Origin: Paraburkholderia sp. PGU19
Lineage (GTDB): Bacteria; Pseudomonadota; Gammaproteobacteria; Burkholderiales; Burkholderiaceae
Length of the DNA: 64,000 nt
Direction: 5' to 3'
Assembly (NCBI RefSeq): GCF_013426915.1
Contig: NZ_AP023181.1
Span: forward strand, 2,232,001-2,296,000
The notes beneath the pieces are model-generated. The model worked only from the letters and a program-made list of their open reading frames with translations. It did no database searches and had not been told where the DNA came from. Both the position numbers and the translations under genes were made by a program. Shown one piece after another: positions 34,677 to 44,380 of the stretch (positions are counted from its first letter, which is position 1; every line of letters starts with the position of its first letter).

Positions 34677-36145
34677 CGGTGCGTCGCTCAATCAAACGCG
34701 CGAAGCGAGCTGCCGCTTGCGCCGCGCTCGCCATGTGCGGTCTGGCGGACGGCACGAACGCGCTCGCCGCCGACACGGCAGAGGCAAGCAAGGCGGAAAC
34801 TAGTGCAGCCGACGCATCGCAATGCACCGCTAAGCGGCCGTCGTCACTGTCGTTCAACCGCTGGCAGGAAGACTGGTCGGTGCTGGCGTTGCCGTGCGTG
34901 CCGCGCAAGCCGTTCGATGCGCTCAAGTACATTCCGCTGGGCGGCGATCCGTCGACTTATCTGTCGCTAGGCGCGAACCTGCGCGAGCGCTTCGAGCTGA
35001 ACAACACGCCGCTGTTCGGACTCGGCAGCGCGGGCCCCGACAGCTACGTGATCCAGCGCGCGGAGGTACATGCCGACGCGCGCATCGGCGGGCATGTGCA
35101 GGCGTTCTTTCAGCTCGAAGACGCGCGTCCTTTCGGCAAGGATTCCGTCACGCCCGTCGACAAGAATCCGCTCGATATCGAGCAGGCGTTCGTCGCGTTC
35201 GTCTATGGCGTGGGCGGCGGCACGTTCAAGGCGCGCGTCGGCCGCCAGGAGATGGCGTTCGACTTGCAGCGCTTCGTGTCGGTGCGCGACGGCCCCAACG
35301 TGCGCCAGGCATTCGACGCGCTGTGGGCCGACTATGAAATCGACAAATGGCGCTTCATCGGCTACATGGCGCAGCCCGTACAGTACCGCGACGTCACGGC
35401 CTTCGACGATGTGTCGAACCGGCATCTGACGTTCAGCGGCGTGCGCGTCGAGCGCGCGAACACGGGGCCGGGTGATCTGTCCGCGTACTGGTCGCGCTAC
35501 AACCGCGACAACGCGCGCTTTCTCGATGCGACGGGCACCGAGCATCGCGATGTGTTCGACGTGCGCTACGCGGGCAAGGTCGCGTCGTTCGACTGGGACG
35601 CGGAAACGATGGTTCAGACGGGCCACGTCGGCAACGACACGATCGGCGCGTGGGCGTTCGGCGTGCTGAGCGGCTATACGTTCGCAACCGTGGCGGGCTC
35701 GCCGCGGCTCGGCTTGCAGGTGGACGGCGCATCGGGCGACCGGCATCCGGGTGACGGTCGTGTCGGAACCTTCAACCCGCTGTTCCCCAACGGCTACTAC
35801 TTCACGCTGGCGGGCTACACGGGTTATAGCAACCTGATTCACGTGAAGCCGTCGATCACGTTCAAGGTAACGCCGAAGGTCACGCTGTTGACGGCACTCG
35901 GCTTCCAGTGGCGCGCAACGACAGCCGACGCGATCTACGGCCAGGGGATGGCCGTGGTGCCGGGCACGGCAGGCAAGGGCACGCGCTGGACGGGCATGTA
36001 CGCGCAGGTTCGCGCCGACTGGCTCGTCAGTTCGAACGTTGCGCTCGCGCTGGAAGCGGTGCACTTCGAAGTCGGCGATTCGATACGCGCGTTAGGGGCG
36101 CGCAATGCGGACTATGTGGGCGTCGAGGCGAAGTTCGGCTGGTGA
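34673..36145 (+). CDS. Alginate-export-type outer-membrane porin
   Basis: A 490-residue beta-barrel. Start GTG inside the stop of the VOC gene, a basic signal sequence (RRSIKRAKRAAACAALAMCG, cleavage near ALAA), then alternating beta-strands with SLGANLRERFELNNTPLFGL, VYGVGGGTFKARVGRQEMAF, TGYSNLIHVKPSITFKVTPK and a final aromatic residue in VEAKFGW. This matches the alginate_exp (AlgE-like) family, which also includes substrate-specific porins in catabolic operons. Here it probably admits the substrate of the hydrolase/amidohydrolase run, not alginate. Confidence 0.88.
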   Translation: MTVRRSIKRAKRAAACAALAMCGLADGTNALAADTAEASKAETSAADASQCTAKRPSSLSFNRWQEDWSVLALPCVPRKPFDALKYIPLGGDPSTYLSLGANLRERFELNNTPLFGLGSAGPDSYVIQRAEVHADARIGGHVQAFFQLEDARPFGKDSVTPVDKNPLDIEQAFVAFVYGVGGGTFKARVGRQEMAFDLQRFVSVRDGPNVRQAFDALWADYEIDKWRFIGYMAQPVQYRDVTAFDDVSNRHLTFSGVRVERANTGPGDLSAYWSRYNRDNARFLDATGTEHRDVFDVRYAGKVASFDWDAETMVQTGHVGNDTIGAWAFGVLSGYTFATVAGSPRLGLQVDGASGDRHPGDGRVGTFNPLFPNGYYFTLAGYTGYSNLIHVKPSITFKVTPKVTLLTALGFQWRATTADAIYGQGMAVVPGTAGKGTRWTGMYAQVRADWLVSSNVALALEAVHFEVGDSIRALGARNADYVGVEAKFGW

Positions 36146-36228
36146 CGGATAGCGGCACTGCGCACGGACGTGCGCATGCCGCACCTTCTTGCGAAGGCGC
36201 GGATGCAGACAACACACGCTGTTTCGCG

Positions 36229-36918
36229 CTACCAGCCGTAACCGCGGTAGCCGTAATACCCGGGGCGGTACACGGGCACCTGCGCCGCATACTGCATCGG
36301 CATGACCGGCTGGCTCACGTAGACAGGCTGGTGGTAGACAGGCACGTACTGCACGGGCGGCGGCTGATACGGCTGGAACACGACCGTTTGCATCTCTTCC
36401 GGCGAAGGGCCCTCGTACATCGGCGGCTGCGTATAGACGACAGGCGCGGGCCGGTAGCGCGGACGCGGCGGCGGCGCGGGTGCATATTGCACGGGCGCGG
36501 CATCGTCATCGTCGTAAGCTGCTTGCGCCTGCAACTGCCGCTGCGCGACGCGCGGCTGATTCACGCGCCGCACCTGCGCGTTGTCGTCGGCGGGCATGTC
36601 GGACGGCAACGGCGGCGGTTGCTGCGCGTTGGCCTTCGACGTGTGCTTCAACTGGTCGCGCAACGAAGCGTAAGTATCGGCATCCTCCTTCGCGCGCGCG
36701 TTGTAGCCGCTGTGATAGGCGTCGCTCAGATCCTTCAGGCGTGCCTTGTTTTCCTCGTCGGCGGTCATCTGCTCTTCGCCTGGATCGAGCGAAGCCTCGT
36801 TTGCGCCGCCATTGTCATAGGCTGACCGCGGCCCGTCAGCCCACGCAGCGGCGGACAGAAGGGCTGGCCCGAAGGCCACGGTCAACGCCGCAGACCCGAG
36901 CAATGTGGTGATTCTCAT
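36229..36918 (-). CDS. Exported Pro/Tyr-rich hypothetical protein
   Basis: 229 residues. A signal peptide (TLLGSAALTVAFGPALLSAA, cleavage near AWA) is followed by an acidic, charged stretch with DAYHSGYNARAKEDADTYAS. A proline/tyrosine/valine-rich tail (YQPPPVQYVPVYHQPVYVSQ) ends in GYYGYRGYGW. Low-complexity tails of this kind suggest an outer-surface or peptidoglycan-associated protein. GAGG lies 8 nt before the ATG. It converges with the porin gene. No function is assigned. Confidence 0.75.
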   Translation of the reverse strand: MRITTLLGSAALTVAFGPALLSAAAWADGPRSAYDNGGANEASLDPGEEQMTADEENKARLKDLSDAYHSGYNARAKEDADTYASLRDQLKHTSKANAQQPPPLPSDMPADDNAQVRRVNQPRVAQRQLQAQAAYDDDDAAPVQYAPAPPPRPRYRPAPVVYTQPPMYEGPSPEEMQTVVFQPYQPPPVQYVPVYHQPVYVSQPVMPMQYAAQVPVYRPGYYGYRGYGW

Positions 36919-37183
36919 GGTTGTTACCTCGCTGGTGGTCATATACGGCAAACACAACTCCGTACGCGTGTCCGGTGCTGACCGCCTGCGAATCAGCATC
37001 CCGCCGGAACCTGACGTACACCCATGCTGCACGCCTTTACCAGGGGCGACCCCGAGTAACGGACGCGCATCGCATGCGTCCGCACGATCAACATGATGTG
37101 AATAAAGTTGCCAGCAATCGACCCGGCCGGATGCGATCTAACGCACATTGCGCAGTATTTGTGTGATGAGGAAAAACGCGAGG

Positions 37184-38512
37184 TTATGCTTTTTCGATAT
37201 CGGTGGTCTGCGCTGGGGCAGGTGTCTCAAAGTGTGGGTCCGGGAAATCGTTTGCGCGGCGTCCGAGTGCGGCGGCAAGCGCGTTGCGATCCAGACCGCC
37301 TTCCCACGCCGACACGACGATCGACGCCACGCCGTTCCCGACGATATTCGTCAGCGCGCGGCACTCGGACATGAAGCGGTCGATGCCCAGTATCAACACC
37401 ATCGCCGCGACGGGCACGGTCGGCACGACGGAAAGACTCGCGGCCAGCGTGATGAAGCCCGCGCCCGTCACACCCGTCGATCCTTTCGAGGTCAGCATCG
37501 TCACCAGCAGCAGTGTGATTTCCTGCGTGACGGTCAGATGCGTGTTGGTTGCCTGCGCGAGAAACAGCACGGCGAGCGTCATATAGATGTTCGTACCGTC
37601 GAGATTGAACGAGTAACCCGTCGGCACGACGAGCCCGACGACGCCGCGCGGGCAGCCGAGCCGTTCGAGCTTTTCCATCAGTTGAGGCAGCGCCGCTTCG
37701 GACGTCGAGGTGCCGAGCACGATCAGCAGTTCGTCGCGGATATACACCAGGAAGCGCCACAGGCTGAATCCGCACATCCGGGCGACCACGCCCAGCACGA
37801 TCGCGACGAACAGGGCCGCTGTCAGATAGAACGAGCCGATCAGCTTGAGCATCGGCAGCAGGGAGACGATGCCGTAACGGCCGATCGTGAACGCCATCGC
37901 GCCAAACGCGCCAATGGGCGCGAGGCTCGTGATCATATGCACGATGCGGAAGAACGCTTTCGACAGCGTTTCGACGAGATTCGTCACGGGCGCTGCCTTG
38001 TCGCCCAGTACGGCCAGCGCGGAGCCGAACAGCATCGCGATCACCAGCACGGGCAGGATATCGCCTTGCGTCATCGCGCCGGCGAAGGTGTCGGGGATCG
38101 CGTGCATGACGAACGCCACGATGCCGTCGCCATGCGCGGCCTGCGCCGCGTAGCTCGATACGGCGCTCGCATCGAGTGTCGCGGGATCGACGTTGAAGCC
38201 GCTGCCTGGCTTGAGCACGTGCGCGGCGACGAGGCCGATCGCGAGCGCGAGCGTCGACGCGGCCTCGAAATACAGCAGCGCCTTGCCGCCGACGCGTCCG
38301 ACCTTCTTCATGTCCTGCATGCCGGCGATGCCCGTCACGACCGTGCAGAAGATCACCGGCCCGATGATCATCCTTACCAGTTTGATGAACATGTCGCCGA
38401 GCGGCTTCAGCGCGACGGCTTCATGCGGTGCGAAGTGTCCGAGCAGCACGCCCGCCGCGATGGCGAACAGCACCTGGATATAAAGAACCTTGTAGAACGG
38501 TTTGCGCTTCAT
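37184..38512 (-). CDS. dctA: C4-dicarboxylate:cation symporter
   Basis: A 442-residue DAACS-family transporter with eight membrane helices and two hairpin loops. Diagnostic parts are [40 protein letters not shown] (serine-rich hairpin 1), [20 protein letters not shown] and the second hairpin [17 protein letters not shown]. It imports succinate, fumarate, malate or close relatives with protons or Na+. GAGGAG precedes the ATG. It is the last gene of a run with a dehalogenase and leuCD-like genes (125 bp after leuD), so its cargo may be a specialised C4 or C2 acid. Confidence 0.93.
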   Translation of the reverse strand: MKRKPFYKVLYIQVLFAIAAGVLLGHFAPHEAVALKPLGDMFIKLVRMIIGPVIFCTVVTGIAGMQDMKKVGRVGGKALLYFEAASTLALAIGLVAAHVLKPGSGFNVDPATLDASAVSSYAAQAAHGDGIVAFVMHAIPDTFAGAMTQGDILPVLVIAMLFGSALAVLGDKAAPVTNLVETLSKAFFRIVHMITSLAPIGAFGAMAFTIGRYGIVSLLPMLKLIGSFYLTAALFVAIVLGVVARMCGFSLWRFLVYIRDELLIVLGTSTSEAALPQLMEKLERLGCPRGVVGLVVPTGYSFNLDGTNIYMTLAVLFLAQATNTHLTVTQEITLLLVTMLTSKGSTGVTGAGFITLAASLSVVPTVPVAAMVLILGIDRFMSECRALTNIVGNGVASIVVSAWEGGLDRNALAAALGRRANDFPDPHFETPAPAQTTDIEKA

Positions 38513-38636
38513 GTCTCCTCCGTTTTTCGGGGCAAAGCGGGGCCGTTCCCTTCTGCAGTCGGAAGGGAATCGGCGTGTCGGAACGTGAAAGGGTGGTGCG
38601 GCTGTTTTCGCCGCTATCGTGATGGCGGCGCGAGCG

Positions 38637-39251
38637 TCATAGCACTTGTGCCCATGCGCACCGCGCGAAATGCGCGCGCTCGAACGCCTCGATATCTGGC
38701 AGGGACGCAAGCGTCAGGTCGATCGTGTCCATGCCTTCGATCACCATTCGCTTATGGCGCGCACCAAGCGGATACGTGTAGGTCTGTCCGTGCGCAGCCG
38801 TCACGGTTTGCCGTTCGAGATCGATGCGCAGTTTCGATTCAGGCGTTTGGGTCGACGCCTGCACGAGTGCATCAATTGCGTCGCGTTCGAGTTGCACGAG
38901 CAGCAGACGGTTGTTCATCGCGTTCGAATAGAAAATCTCCGCGAAACTCGGCGCGATTACCGCCTGAAAGCCGTATTGCTGCAAGCCCCACACCGCGTGC
39001 TCGCGGCTCGATCCGCAGCCGAAGTTCGCTCCGCCGATCAGGATGCGCGCGCCGTCATAGGCTTGCTGGTTGAGCACGCAGCCGGCGCGCGGTACGCCTT
39101 GCGCATCGAAGCGCAGGTCGTACAGCAAGCCGTCTGCAAGACCGGCCTTGTCGACGATGCGTAAAAACTGCTTCGGCATGATCTGGTCGGTGTCGAGGTT
39201 GTCGATCGGCAACGGCGCCGCCGTGCCTTCGATGATGGTCAAGCGGTTCAT
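38637..39251 (-). CDS. leuD: LeuD-like aconitase-family dehydratase, small subunit
   Basis: A 204-residue swivel domain: [15 protein letters not shown] and [20 protein letters not shown] are the LeuD signatures. With LeuC it forms a hydro-lyase that isomerises 2-/3-isopropylmalate or hydrates a related alpha,beta-unsaturated diacid. Its start overlaps the leuC stop by 4 bp. The gene is apart from any leuB or leuA, and its neighbours are a dehalogenase and dctA. A catabolic paralogue acting on citraconate, methylmalate or a C4 analogue is as likely as leucine synthesis. Confidence 0.9.
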   Translation of the reverse strand: MNRLTIIEGTAAPLPIDNLDTDQIMPKQFLRIVDKAGLADGLLYDLRFDAQGVPRAGCVLNQQAYDGARILIGGANFGCGSSREHAVWGLQQYGFQAVIAPSFAEIFYSNAMNNRLLLVQLERDAIDALVQASTQTPESKLRIDLERQTVTAAHGQTYTYPLGARHKRMVIEGMDTIDLTLASLPDIEAFERAHFARCAWAQVL

Positions 39252-40666
39252 TGCGCGTGTGTCTCCAGTGTGCGGACATCGGTGATGCAGCCGGTCAATG
39301 CGGCTGCTGCTGCCATCGCGGGACTCATCAGATGCGTGCGGCCGCCGCGTCCCTGGCGTCCTTCGAAATTGCGGTTCGTCGTCGATGCGCAGCGTTCGCC
39401 TTCGTCGAGCATGTCGTCGTTCATCGCGAGGCACATCGAGCAACCCGGCTCGCGCCATTCGAAGCCGGCGTCAATCAGCGTCTGCGCGATGCCTTCCTGT
39501 TCCGCCGCGCGCCGCACGCTGCCCGAGCCGGGCACCACCATCGCGCGCACGCCTTGCGCGACGTGCTTGCCGCGCACGATCTGCGCGACGCTGCGCAGGT
39601 CTTCGATGCGCCCATTGGTGCACGAACCGATGAAGACGCGATTGATCCGCGTGCCGGCCAGCGGCTGTTGTGCTTCGAGTCCCATGTAATCGAGCGCGCG
39701 GCGCAGCGACGCGGCGGCTTCGCGCGAAGGCTGTTCGGCTTCTCCGGGGATGCGCGCATCGATTGCAATGGCCTGGTCGGGGCTGGTGCCCCACGTGACG
39801 AACGGTGCGATGTCGCGCGCGTCGAAACGGTGTTCGGCGTCGAAGTGCGCGTCGTCGTCGGAGCGAAGGGTGCGCCAGTCGTCGAGGGCGGCTTGCCACG
39901 CGGCTTCGTCGAGCGAGTTGGCATGCGCGCGCACATAGTCGAAGGTGGTCGCGTCGGGCGCGATCAGCGCGGCGCGCGCGCCCGCTTCGACGGTCATGTT
40001 GCACAAGGTCATGCGCGCTTCCGCCGACAGCGACGCGATGGTCGATCCCGCGAACTCGACGGCATAGCCACGCGCGCCTTGTGCGCCGATCCGGCTGAGC
40101 AGCCAGATCACGACGTCTTTCGATGACGTGCCATAAGGCAGCGCGCCGTCGATCACGATACGCATGGTCTGCGCGAGCCGATAGACGAGGGTTTGCGTCG
40201 CGAGCACATGCTCGACCTCGGACGTGCCGATGCCGAAGCCCAGCGCGCCCAATGCGCCGTACGTGGTCGTGTGGCTGTCGCCGCACAGCACGACCATGCC
40301 GGGCCGCACGAGTCCCATTTCGGGCGCGACGATGTGCTCGATGCCCTGCATCGGATCGTTCGCGGCGAGCAGGCGGATGCCCGCGCGCTCGCAGTTGCGG
40401 CCGAGATTCTGCGCGAGCACGAGCGATGCGGCGTCGCGGATCACGCGCGGCGTTTCGGCGTGAGTCGGAATGATGTGACTGACGATGGCGAGTTGCTGCC
40501 GTGGCCTGCGCACCGCGCGGCCACGCGCTTCGAGCGCGCTGAAGGCTTGCGGACTGGTGTACTCGTTCATCAAATGCAGATCGACGTAGAGCAGCACGTT
40601 CTGTTCGTCGATGCGCGATACGAGATGCGAATCGACGAGCTTCTGGTAGAGGGTTCGTTTCGACAT
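39248..40666 (-). CDS. leuC: LeuC-like aconitase-family dehydratase, large subunit
   Basis: 472 residues, the catalytic [4Fe-4S] subunit. Start MSKRTLYQKLVDSHLVSRID, substrate-region VLCGDSHTTTYGALGALGFG, and iron-sulfur ligands in FIGSCTNGRIEDL and GCSMCLAMN, all intact. Length is as expected for bacterial LeuC. Paired with leuD in an ATGA overlap and 28 bp behind the dehalogenase gene. See leuD for the substrate question. Gene symbols here mark family, not proven leucine biosynthesis. Confidence 0.9.
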   Translation of the reverse strand: MSKRTLYQKLVDSHLVSRIDEQNVLLYVDLHLMNEYTSPQAFSALEARGRAVRRPRQQLAIVSHIIPTHAETPRVIRDAASLVLAQNLGRNCERAGIRLLAANDPMQGIEHIVAPEMGLVRPGMVVLCGDSHTTTYGALGALGFGIGTSEVEHVLATQTLVYRLAQTMRIVIDGALPYGTSSKDVVIWLLSRIGAQGARGYAVEFAGSTIASLSAEARMTLCNMTVEAGARAALIAPDATTFDYVRAHANSLDEAAWQAALDDWRTLRSDDDAHFDAEHRFDARDIAPFVTWGTSPDQAIAIDARIPGEAEQPSREAAASLRRALDYMGLEAQQPLAGTRINRVFIGSCTNGRIEDLRSVAQIVRGKHVAQGVRAMVVPGSGSVRRAAEQEGIAQTLIDAGFEWREPGCSMCLAMNDDMLDEGERCASTTNRNFEGRQGRGGRTHLMSPAMAAAAALTGCITDVRTLETHAQ

Positions 40667-40694
40667 GGTGATGTGAGGTTTCTTTGTGTTGGAG

Positions 40695-41573
40695 TCACGC
40701 GCCAAGAAAGGGCAGCACGCGGTCCAGAAAAAGTTGCGGCGCTTCTTCCGGGATGTAGTGGCCGCAGGGCAGTGCTTCGCCTTGGACTTGCGGTGCGTAT
40801 GGCCGCCACTCCACAAGCGGCTCGAAGCATTGCTCGATCACTCCTTGCGCGCCCCACAGCGCGAGAAAGTCGCACTTGATCTGCTCACGCGCGGCGAGTG
40901 TCGCGCGGTCGTGTTCGAGGTCGATCGTGACGCTCGCGCGGTAGTCCTCGCAGATGCCATGCGCGGTAGCGGGATCGGACAGACAACGCAGATATTCGGC
41001 GTAGGCTTGCGCGGTGAACGGCGCGAGGCCCGCGCTGCGCGCGCCGATCGTCTGCTTCAGATAGAGGTCCGGGTCGGCGCGGATCAGCGTCTCCGGAAAC
41101 GGCGCGGGACGCACCAGCATGAACCAGTGCCAGTAGACGCGGGCGAAATCGAACGAGGTCTTCTCGTACATCGCGAGCGTGGGCGCAACGTCGAGCGTGA
41201 CCAGGCGTTCGACGGCGTCGGGGTGATCGAGCGCCATGCGCGCGGCCACGCGTCCGCCGCGGTCGTGGCCGATCACGGCAAACGACGTGAAGCCGTGCGC
41301 GCGCATCAGTTCGACCTGATCGAGCGCCATGCGGCGCTTGGCGTAGTTCGCGTGATCCGGCGTGCCTTGCGGCTTGCCGCTGTCGCCGTAGCCGCGCAGG
41401 TCGGCGGCGATCACGGTGAAGCGTTCGGCGAGTGCGGGCGCGACCTTGTGCCAGATTGCGTGCGTCTGCGGGTGGCCGTGCAACAGCAGCAGCGCGGGAC
41501 CGCGTCCGCCCTTGATTGCGTGAATCGTGATGCCGTCGATGTGGGCCGACGCATCCGTGAATCCTTCGAACAT
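40695..41573 (-). CDS. Haloacetate (fluoroacetate-type) dehalogenase
   Basis: A 292-residue alpha/beta hydrolase with Asp nucleophile. It lines up residue for residue with the fluoroacetate dehalogenase family: oxyanion loop LLLLHGHPQTHAIWHKVAP, nucleophile Asp104 with carboxylate-binding Arg105 and Arg108 in GHDRGGRV, acid Asp128 in TLDVAPT, halide-binding His149-Trp150 in YWHWFMLV, and base His272 in CGHYIPEEAP. It should convert haloacetate plus water to glycolate and halide. It heads an operon with leuC, leuD and dctA and faces a LysR gene. GGGAGA precedes the ATG. Confidence 0.88.
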   Translation of the reverse strand: MFEGFTDASAHIDGITIHAIKGGRGPALLLLHGHPQTHAIWHKVAPALAERFTVIAADLRGYGDSGKPQGTPDHANYAKRRMALDQVELMRAHGFTSFAVIGHDRGGRVAARMALDHPDAVERLVTLDVAPTLAMYEKTSFDFARVYWHWFMLVRPAPFPETLIRADPDLYLKQTIGARSAGLAPFTAQAYAEYLRCLSDPATAHGICEDYRASVTIDLEHDRATLAAREQIKCDFLALWGAQGVIEQCFEPLVEWRPYAPQVQGEALPCGHYIPEEAPQLFLDRVLPFLGA

Positions 41574-41692
41574 CGTTGTCTCCCAAGGTTGAATCGAGTC
41601 TAATTGATGCCTCGGGAGATAGGGTTTCCGCAAATGCATTCCGGTCGTAACTTTCAGGAACGAATCTTGGCGGACGTTGGGAGACAGTGAAA

Positions 41693-42589
41693 ATGGATGG
41701 CTTCTCGGATCTGAATCTGTTTGCGCTGGTCGCGCGGCATCGCAATCTGGCGGCGGCGGCGCGCGAGCTTGGCGTAACGCCGCCGGCTGTCAGCAAGCGC
41801 CTGGCGCAACTGGAACGGCGGCTCGGCGTACGCCTGATGAACCGCACGACGCGGCGTTTGAGCCTGACGCCGGAAGGCGAGCTATACCTTGCGAATGGCT
41901 CGCGGATCCTTGACGAGTTGCAGGAACTCGAACAGTTGGTGACGCGTAGCCGGGCTGAGCCGGCGGGGTTGCTGCGTGTGAATGCGTCGTTTGGTTTCGG
42001 CCGTGCGCGGATTGCGCCTGCGATTTCCGATTTCGTTGCGCGTTTTCCGTCGATGAAGATTCAGCTTCATCTGACCGACAGGCCGATGAGTTTGCAGGAA
42101 GAGGGTTTTGATCTTGGCATCCGGTTTGGCGAGGTGCCTGATGCGCGTGTCAATGCGCGTTTGTTGATGAAGAACCGGCGCATCGTGTGCGCGTCGCCCG
42201 AATACGTGAAGCTGCATGGGACGCCTTTGCTGCCGCATGATCTGACGCGGCATGCGTGTATTGTGTTGCGCGAGAATGAGTCGGCTTATGGGACGTGGCA
42301 TTTTTCGCGCGGCAAGCGCGTGGAGACTGTGAAGGTCGATGGGCCTCTGGCGAGTAATGATGGTAGTGCAGTGCTGCACTGGGCGCTTGAAGGGCGTGGG
42401 GTGGTTGTGCGTTCTGAGTGGGAAATTGGAGAGTATCTCGAGCGGGGCGCGCTCGTGCCGCTTTTGGTTGATTGGGCGCTGCCCGGGGCGGATATTCATG
42501 CGATTTATCTTGAGAGGAATCAGCTTTCCGTCAAGCTGCGGACGTTTGTTGATTTTCTTGGGGAGTATTTGCGGGGTTCCCCGCAGTGA
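41693..42589 (+). CDS. LysR regulator divergent from the dehalogenase operon
   Basis: 298 residues with a standard LysR HTH (FSDLNLFALVARHRNLAAAA, LMNRTTRRLSLTPEGELYLA) and a full effector domain. The ATG at 41693 is chosen over a GTG two codons earlier because the GGGAGA site is 9 nt ahead of it. The 119-bp gap to the divergent dehalogenase gene is where its operator should be. Codon use in the second half is visibly more AT-ending than in its neighbours. The second repeat copy begins 43 bp after its stop. Confidence 0.9.
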   Translation: MDGFSDLNLFALVARHRNLAAAARELGVTPPAVSKRLAQLERRLGVRLMNRTTRRLSLTPEGELYLANGSRILDELQELEQLVTRSRAEPAGLLRVNASFGFGRARIAPAISDFVARFPSMKIQLHLTDRPMSLQEEGFDLGIRFGEVPDARVNARLLMKNRRIVCASPEYVKLHGTPLLPHDLTRHACIVLRENESAYGTWHFSRGKRVETVKVDGPLASNDGSAVLHWALEGRGVVVRSEWEIGEYLERGALVPLLVDWALPGADIHAIYLERNQLSVKLRTFVDFLGEYLRGSPQ

Positions 42590-42631
42590 GTTTTTGTTTT
42601 GCGCCTGCGTGGCGTGGGCGGTTTTTTGCCT

Positions 42632-43297
42632 TTGCGCGGGCATCCGCGTTTTGTTAGCGTGCTTCACGCGTCGCCCCTGTGCGGGGCGGCACCTACTTTT
42701 CTTTGCCGCCGCAAAGAAAAGTAGGCGAAAGAAAGCGGCTCACACCGCCAACATTTCTTCCTGCCTGAGGGCCCCCAAAGGGTCTTACGCTTCACACGGC
42801 AATCACGTGACCCATGTTCGTTGCCAGCGCATTGAAAGAGCGCCTCACCTACTGCACGCGCCCGCGTTGCGGCACACCGTGCCAGATATTCCGCCGCCGC
42901 CCAGGTGGCAAACTGTGTGTAGGCCGTAGCGCCACACACGCCTCACTCCGAACCGATAGCGCACGCGTTCCACCCTGTAAGAGCGCTACCCTATACGACG
43001 CGACAACCTACACACAGTTTGCCACCTGGGCGGCACATACCTTTCGCTGCCGCTAGCCGTTGTGCAGGTGTTTGAAGTGAATGAGGCGCTTATTCGAAGC
43101 GTTGGCAACACGCGCGAACAAGGGCGTTGCCGTGTGAAGCGTAAGACCCTTTGGGGCCCTCAGGCAAGAAGAAATGTTGGCGGTGTGAGCCGCTTTCTTT
43201 TGCCTACTTTTCTTTGCGGCGGCAAAGAAAAGTAGGTGCCGCCCCGCACAGGGGCGACGCGTGAAGCACGCTAACAAAACGCGGATGCCAGCGCAAA
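42632..43297 (+). repeat. 665-bp nested-palindrome repeat, copy 2
   Basis: Same architecture and almost the same length as copy 1, in the opposite orientation. Outer end GGCATCCGCG with mirror CGCGGATGCC. The 15-bp stem hairpin CCTACTTTTCTTTGC occurs in both arms. The inner 28-bp inverted repeat is at 42896-42923 and 43007-43034. ATCACGTGACCCATG lies in the left half. An 80-codon frame is open at 42814-43056. It lies between a LysR gene and the kdgR-kduD-kduI cluster, in direct orientation with copy 3. Confidence 0.9.
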
Positions 43298-43398
43298 AGC
43301 AAAAAACCAAACCGCGTGCGCAGCAAACCCCACCTCGCGAAGGCAAAAAAAGGCCCACGCCGCGCAGCCGCATCCAACAAAAATGCTGACCTTCAGTG

Positions 43399-44283
43399 TC
43401 AGCCCGGGTGCGTGACCTCTGCCGCGACCTGTGCCGGCTCCCGATACCCGAGCCTCGCCGACACAGCAGCCCCCGCAGCCTTGAGCAAAGCCACATAGTG
43501 CAACTTGGTATCAGCCCCACACCGCATCGTCGGAAACGAAACAGAAAGCCCGGCAATCACACGCCCAAACCGGTCAAACACAGGCACAGCCAGGCATCGC
43601 AAGCCTTCTTCCTGCTCCTCGATATCCTCGCCATAACCCTGCGCGCGCACCTGCGGCAGAATGCTCATCACGGCATCGGCAGAGGCGAGCGTCTTCGCCG
43701 TCGACTTGCGAAACTCGATATGCGACAACACCTCGCGCGCCTCAGCAGGTTCCAGCCACGCAAGCAACACCTTGCCAATCGCCGTGCTATGCAACGGATT
43801 ACGCCGCCCAATACGCGACTGCATCCGCAACCCATAGTCAGCGTCGATCTTGTGAATATAGATAATCGCGTCTTCGTCAAAAGTGCCGAGGTGCACGGCC
43901 TCCCGCGTCGCGCCCGCAATGCGCCGCATCTCAATGTCGGCCTCGCGCACGAGATCAACGCTTTCCAGCGCCTTCGCTCCGAGTTCGAACAGCCGGATGG
44001 TCAGGTGATAGCGCTCGGTCTCGACCTCTTGCGTCACATACCCAAGCGCCTTGAGCGTTTGCAACACGCGATGCACAGTCGTCTTCGACAGCGAAAGCCG
44101 TTGCGATAGCTCGCTGATGCCAATCTGCCCGCTGTCGCCAATCGCGCCGAGAATCGCGAACACGCGCGCGATCGACGACAACGATTCGCCTTTATCGGCG
44201 GCGTCCGCGTCGGATGTGAGCGGGGCGGCGGCGCGCTTGCGGGGCGCGGTGGCCGTGGTCTTGAGTTTGTCGATGGCTGCCAT
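43399..44283 (-). CDS. IclR family regulator, probable KdgR-type repressor
   Basis: 294 residues. A basic, alanine-rich N-terminal extension (~30 residues) precedes an IclR winged HTH (SSIARVFAILGAIGDSGQIG, LSLSKTTVHRVLQTLKALGY) and the IclR effector domain (HSTAIGKVLLAWL, GEDIEEQEEGLRCLAVPVFD). Genes for 2-keto-3-deoxygluconate metabolism lie immediately upstream in the same direction (97 bp from kduD). Two KdgR-like palindromes lie in the kduI-kdgT gap. It is therefore the likely local repressor, released by 2-keto-3-deoxygluconate. That is inference from context. Confidence 0.88.
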   Translation of the reverse strand: MAAIDKLKTTATAPRKRAAAPLTSDADAADKGESLSSIARVFAILGAIGDSGQIGISELSQRLSLSKTTVHRVLQTLKALGYVTQEVETERYHLTIRLFELGAKALESVDLVREADIEMRRIAGATREAVHLGTFDEDAIIYIHKIDADYGLRMQSRIGRRNPLHSTAIGKVLLAWLEPAEAREVLSHIEFRKSTAKTLASADAVMSILPQVRAQGYGEDIEEQEEGLRCLAVPVFDRFGRVIAGLSVSFPTMRCGADTKLHYVALLKAAGAAVSARLGYREPAQVAAEVTHPG

Positions 44284-44380
44284 AGTGTCTTTGCAGCGGT
44301 TGCCCGCAGCGTCTTTCCACAACGATGTTGCTGATCGCCGAAATATACCGCGTGCACCGCGCAATTCACATCAAATCACA

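Noticed and set aside
37148..39073. 641-codon plus-strand frame across dctA and leuD
   Set aside because: Low-complexity Arg/Asp/His composition and antisense to two well-recognised genes.
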